Assembly (NCBI GenBank): GCA_018398765.1
Contig: JAHBMJ010005894.1
Coordinates: 37,945 to 61,365, forward strand
Length of the DNA: 23,421 nucleotides
Reading direction: 5' to 3'
DNA from: Chromera velia
Taxonomy: Eukaryota > Sar > Chromeraceae
Each line of letters begins with the position of its first letter. Position 1 is the first letter of the stretch. The translations under genes and the position numbers were made by a program. A model generated the notes under the pieces. That model was not told the DNA's origin, searched no databases, and was given only the letters and a program-made list of their open reading frames with translations. Shown here one piece after another: positions 19,737 to 23,421 of this stretch.

Positions 19737-21524
19737 AGGGAGGGAGAAACCCTCACACAAGATGGACACACTTCTTTCTTCCGTCCCATGAAAGCTTCAG
19801 GCGCGCTTATTGTAAATTGTTAGGTCAAGCAAAAAGGAAAGCACGGCATCTACAAGGCTCCTTATTTGCGGTGCAGGTTCGGTTGATGGACAGCGCCCGT
19901 GCGGACGGCTGGCGTGTGGTTGGCACAGGAATGGGCAGTCGGATGGGGGGGAAGGAGACGGTCGAGCTTGAGTCGATGGGGGTGGGGGTGCCTCTGGTTC
20001 TCGTGCTAGGGAATGAGGTCGGCAAAATGAAGATGCATCTTTCTTTCTGGGTTACTTTTTGTTATGGAGTTTCACTGGTGTGTCCTTGTTGATAGTCTTC
20101 CGCTTTTTCTTGTCAGCCCACGTCTATCTAAAAGGAAGTAGTTTGTCGGTGTCTCTCAAAGAAGAACGCAATTCTTGGATAAAGGTCTCTAGTGCATGTG
20201 ATTTTCTTGATTTGTGGAGTTGCACGAGAAATGAGTGTCGAAATAAGTTTGGCATCATTCTACTTCTCTGTGATGGGCTCTGAACAAAAACGTGCGGATG
20301 AGTGAGAAAGAATCGATCAGCGGCAGAGTTAGTCGCGAATTCCCCCTTTTTTCCGCCGTTCTCGGTCTCTTCTCTCTCTTTTTCTCCCCCCCCGCCGCCT
20401 TTTCGCTTTTTGGTCTCTCTGTAAACTCGACCTCTTTGGCACACATGCACAAGAAGAGTACAAACGCTGCCCTTGACTGTCTTCCTTCGAGCAGGGACGG
20501 GGACTGCGCACAAACGTGGCAAGGGCTTGTGACGAGATTGTCTGTATCTCCTCTCATGTGGGCTCTCTCCTCGGCATGCCCCCGATGGGAGCAGAGGAGG
20601 GGGAGGGGGCAGAGGAGGGAGAGGGACAGGGAGGAAGGTTGAGTCCTTTGTCACTGCGACTTCATGAGGTCTGTTTTTCCCGTTTCATTCTGCCCTGGTT
20701 CTCTTTCAGTTTCCTTGGTTGTCTTCTTGAGGCCTTCGTTTGTTGTTCTCATGCTCGCTTGATGCTGTGCTGGTCAATTGACGCGTTTCCTGCTTGTTAT
20801 GCGCACGACGAACGACGCAAACTGATTGAATTCGCATGTCTCCATTGCCCCGTCAAGGCAGTCTGTTGAATTCTGGGGAGGATTCACAAGGCTGTAGTGC
20901 CTGTTTGGCCAGCCTCCGATTATTTGAATTCTTGTGACCATGCAACGCCTCTTCCTTCCTTCCTTCCTTCCTTCCTTCCTGTGTTGTTCTTTCCTGCTCA
21001 CCTCTCTGCAGACCCTTCTGGGGAATTCGCGGCTCTCTTCCTTGTCCGAGGAGAAGAAGGGGGAAGTAGAAGAGGAAGGAGAGGATTTGATTGGAAAGGA
21101 GGCAGAGAGAGAGAGAGAGGCAGAGACGCCGTCGGCAAAAGAAGAAAAGGACTTTCCAGTGCTCTCAGGCTGGAGATCTGCCGCTCTCTCTCGGTCTGAA
21201 GGGAAGGCTCGAAAAGAAGGCAGGAAGAAGGGAGCAAGACTACCGCATGTGGGTGAGTGGATTCCTCTAGACTCTCTGAACGTGTCTGTGTGTGGGGGTG
21301 TGCTCATGTCCAGAGTCGCATCTGCACCTAAGAAAAGCGTCCCACTTTCGAAACAGGGTGCATCGTCCAGGGATGCACAAGAGGAGGCGCCGCCCCAAAG
21401 TATGAAGCTGAGGGATGAAGCTATGCTTGACGCCATGCCCTTAGAAAGTTTGGTGGAGGGACAAAGCAGCCACCTCCCCCTTGAAGAAGCCTCAAGTCAT
21501 CCGACAGACTCTGGAACAGATTAG
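16612..21524 (+). CDS. SpoU/TrmH RNA 2'-O-methyltransferase, RlmB/MRM1-like, 6 exons
   Basis: Predicted SAM-dependent ribose 2'-O-methyltransferase of large-subunit rRNA (RlmB/MRM1 relatives act on organellar or bacterial 23S-type rRNA). My exons: 16612-18214, 18559-18751, 19433-19499, 19877-20017, 20495-20668, 21012-21524. All introns are GT-AG and phases agree, giving 896 residues ending TAG. Residues 1-24 look like a signal peptide (LLAFFVLLEGCLSLA), followed by a basic Ser/Pro stretch without acids, suggesting complex-plastid targeting. Residues about 50-390 are low complexity (Glu-, then Arg/Gly-rich). The substrate-binding domain is about 410-515 (FGVGPVLNAL 415-424, HQGVI 510-514). The knotted catalytic domain starts about 560: motif 1 DPQNLGALVRS (569-579; N572, R578), then SKASAGALE (603-611), motif 2 LGNEGRGLR (665-673) and motif 3 SLNVSV (814-819). 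About 130 charged residues are inserted between motifs 2 and 3. Donors of exons 4 and 5 (GAG followed by GTCGGC or GTCTGT) are weak. Confidence 0.9.
18401..18441. repeat. CT then GT microsatellite, intron 1
   Basis: Six CT units run into about 15 GT units within intron 1 (18215-18558) of the methyltransferase gene. Confidence 0.95.
18875..19242 (+). repeat. 37-bp minisatellite, about 10 copies, intron 2
   Basis: Ten tandem units containing GGAACAAGAAAAGGG, then GGAGACGGAAAC and G/TCAAGCGC. The first unit lacks three bases and the eighth has one extra A. Units fall into GGGAGG/GGAAGG and ACGC/ACTC variants. Because 37 is not a multiple of three, every frame reads through with a three-unit protein period, producing Gln/Glu/Arg-rich shadow ORFs on plus and Ser/Phe/Leu/Pro-rich ones on minus. 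It lies wholly inside intron 2 (18752-19432). Confidence 0.95.
19639..19746. repeat. Compound CG/CA/GA/GGGA microsatellite, intron 3
   Basis: Alternating GC (19639-19652), CA (19655-19678), GA (19679-19730, one ATA break) and GGGA (19731-19746) tracts follow one another inside intron 3 (19500-19876) of the methyltransferase gene. Confidence 0.95.
20952..20979. repeat. TTCC microsatellite, intron 5
   Basis: Seven tandem TTCC units, 30 bp before the exon 6 acceptor. They may serve as an extended pyrimidine tract for that splice site. Confidence 0.9.
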
Positions 21525-22277
21525 GCACCAACATGCACCTTCGTATGCACCAGCCTAGCTAAGCAACAACTATAGGCAACAAAGAATTAATGGCTTGGGA
21601 TAGCTTAGGATTTATAATTCGATTTAGTATAATACACTATAGATAACACATGTTCTCCTAGCTATTGACATATTTACTAGCATATTTATTTGCAGTAAAT
21701 GCAGAAATTCTGGAACAAACATGCGTATACTTATCGCACACTTCACGTATCTCCAGAGCTAGTAGCCTTCATATCTTGTTTTTAACTCAAAAAAAAGCTT
21801 TTTACAACTTTGAAAGCGAGATACACAAAGTGAAGGAGTTCAATAGCATGATAAACACAGAGTATTGTGGCAAGCGCCATGGTGAACGTGTATTCTTTGA
21901 TGTATAGAGACGGCCGGGGGAGACAACAACAACAACTAGCTGGTTCAGCTAGCTAAAGAACTCTTAGACAAGAAAAATCTACAGCGACTGCCGATATACA
22001 GTTCAATAGAAGAATTAAGCGACTGGTACATAAGCAATCTTGTATATATACCCTCCATGCTTTTCGACTATTTTCAGCTGTATTCGACTGTAAATTTAAC
22101 ACGTTTCTCAGTCACTCAATTCAATGCAGTATGAAATTATTCTGTTTAGAATATTTGATGATCGAGGTTTTTGTTATACATGCCGTATCTACTAGTAGCC
22201 CTGTCCCCATATATGAGGGGCGGATCTAACCTAGTTTATCCGAAGGTTCGACTTAAGTAGACTTAAGCTTTTTACTG
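21525..22277. other. AT-rich downstream spacer, no gene seen
   Basis: 3' flank of the methyltransferase gene. ORFs here, such as 21665-21907, have no recognisable motif. Several AGCTAGCT-type palindromes occur near 21935-21955. Confidence 0.5.
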
Positions 22278-22559
22278 TTAGTCTCAATTCTAGGAGCAAG
22301 CTTCGAATTTTAGTAGCGTATGGCCACATGCAGATACATTAAGATATCTGCAGAGGGATTTCATTTTTTTAAACGTGTTGGCACGGTGTTGCTTTTCGTA
22401 GCTTTTCGTAGTTTTTAGTAGTTTTTCGCTTTTCTGATTCACTAATTTAATAGGCTTTCCAGGATGACGATGAAGCATATCGCCGTTGAAGCCATAAACC
22501 TGAGTGATAAGCTGCGCATTGAAAGTGATCAATAAGCTTACTCCTAGAATCGAGACTAA
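22278..22559. repeat. 282-bp inverted-repeat structure
   Basis: Arms of 26 bp at 22278-22303 (TTAGTCTCAATTCTAGGAGC then AAGCTT) and, inverted, at 22534-22559 match with two transitions. This resembles the termini of a small non-autonomous element. I see no clear target-site duplication outside the arms, so it may be an old or partial MITE. The 101-codon minus-strand ORF across it is not supported by any motif. Confidence 0.65.
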
Positions 22560-23337
22560 TAGGAAAATGATTATTGGGGCCATGAAAAAAATCAAAACCG
22601 ACCGTATGGGTCGGACGACCCCCCCCTAACACTTAAGCATCCAGGTCGGACCCCCCCCCCCTCTCTCTAAAGTCCCCACCTCTAGAGTTAAAAATTATGT
22701 TGAACGACTAGTAAAACCTAAGTCAAAAACCCTATCAATGATTTAATTTAAGAGAGAAAACTATTTTCATTGACTTAGCTTAGGACCTAGCATTAATTGT
22801 CTATATAAGCTAAAACTCATACACTTTTTTGAATTATATTAAAGGGGCAGTGCACTACAGGTTTTTGCGAGCCCCCCCTTAGGGCCACCCTAGCTGGCAG
22901 CGGTAAACTACATTAGCAAAGTGCGACTCGGATATTACATGAAAATGTGCATTGAAATCTAAGTTAATTTAGATTATTTCCTGCATCTGCTTTGGGACTG
23001 GCAGATCGATTCTCTCCTACACAAGACAGTGGGAAGAGTAATTTATGATTTCCGACTGTGGGCCTCCAAAGAGCCTACACAGACACACACATACACACGC
23101 ATACACATACACACATACATACACATATTGAATCAATTCAAAATTTTTTGAAAATATTAAAGAAGAGAGAACAGGTGTAGAAAAGAAACGGTGTTGCATC
23201 GTACAGAAGTGACACATCTACACACCACCAGGTTGTTGGCATCTCTTGCTTTGACCTCTGCTTTGACACTACTGAGCATGGAAATACAGATACACCGAGA
23301 TACGTACTACTACTTGTACATTCACGCATGCACAGAC
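22560..23337. other. Intergenic, no gene seen
   Basis: Holds a small hairpin CCGACC-GTATG-GGTCGG (22598-22614) followed by two long C runs (about 22619-22627 and 22649-22661), and a CA/CATA-rich patch at 23081-23126. No credible ORF is present. Confidence 0.5.

Positions 23338-23421
<84 letters not shown>
23338..23421. repeat. CA microsatellite at the window edge
   Basis: About 42 CA units with two CG interruptions (near 23341 and 23373), continuing to the last base of the window and probably beyond. Confidence 0.95.

Noticed and set aside
1-23421. CRISPR array, tRNA or rRNA genes, bacterial operons
   Set aside because: Tandem repeats lack unique spacers. No tRNA T-loop/acceptor pairing or rRNA-like conserved stretches were found. 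Genes have spliceosomal introns and no ribosome-binding-site logic.

Overview
The window looks like nuclear DNA of an intron-rich single-celled eukaryote. It has two multi-exon genes with GT-AG introns of about 340-680 bp, short non-AT-rich coding exons, large amounts of simple-sequence DNA inside introns and intergenic DNA, and relics of transposons and retroelements. The methyltransferase gene begins with a secretory-type signal peptide followed by a basic, Ser/Pro-rich stretch, the kind of bipartite leader used by algae with complex plastids. Together with TGCATGC-type motifs in the shared promoter, this makes a chromerid alga (a photosynthetic relative of Apicomplexa) a reasonable guess. 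That is inference, not proof.

Layout. 1-2160: no secure gene. A weak minus-strand ORF (287-553) is followed by about 1 kb of pyrimidine-rich low-complexity DNA. 2169-4707: a 2.54-kb DNA transposon with 32-bp terminal inverted repeats and an 8-bp target-site duplication, holding two decayed divergent reading frames. 4946-5204: a small MITE-like element, also with an 8-bp duplication. 5267-7303: two 410-bp direct repeats, 98% identical, flanking 1.2 kb. 7304-10225: no gene I can support. 10226-11695: a minus-strand, 5'-truncated non-LTR retrotransposon reverse transcriptase remnant. 11696-12787: AT-rich spacer.

12788-15933 (minus) and 16612-21524 (plus) are the two real genes, arranged head to head over a 678-bp shared upstream region. 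The first, rebuilt here as four exons in perfect phase (567 residues), is a type II membrane glycosyltransferase of the CAP10/GT90 family. The second, rebuilt as six exons in perfect phase (896 residues), is a SpoU/TrmH-family RNA 2'-O-ribose methyltransferase of the RlmB/MRM1 type, with a very long charged Arg/Gly/Glu-rich insert and a second insert before its last motif. Their only visible link is the shared promoter region, which holds a GC-rich inverted repeat and two GCATGCATGC motifs.

21525-23421: AT-rich spacer with a 282-bp inverted-repeat structure and a terminal CA microsatellite. No tRNA, rRNA or CRISPR array was seen.
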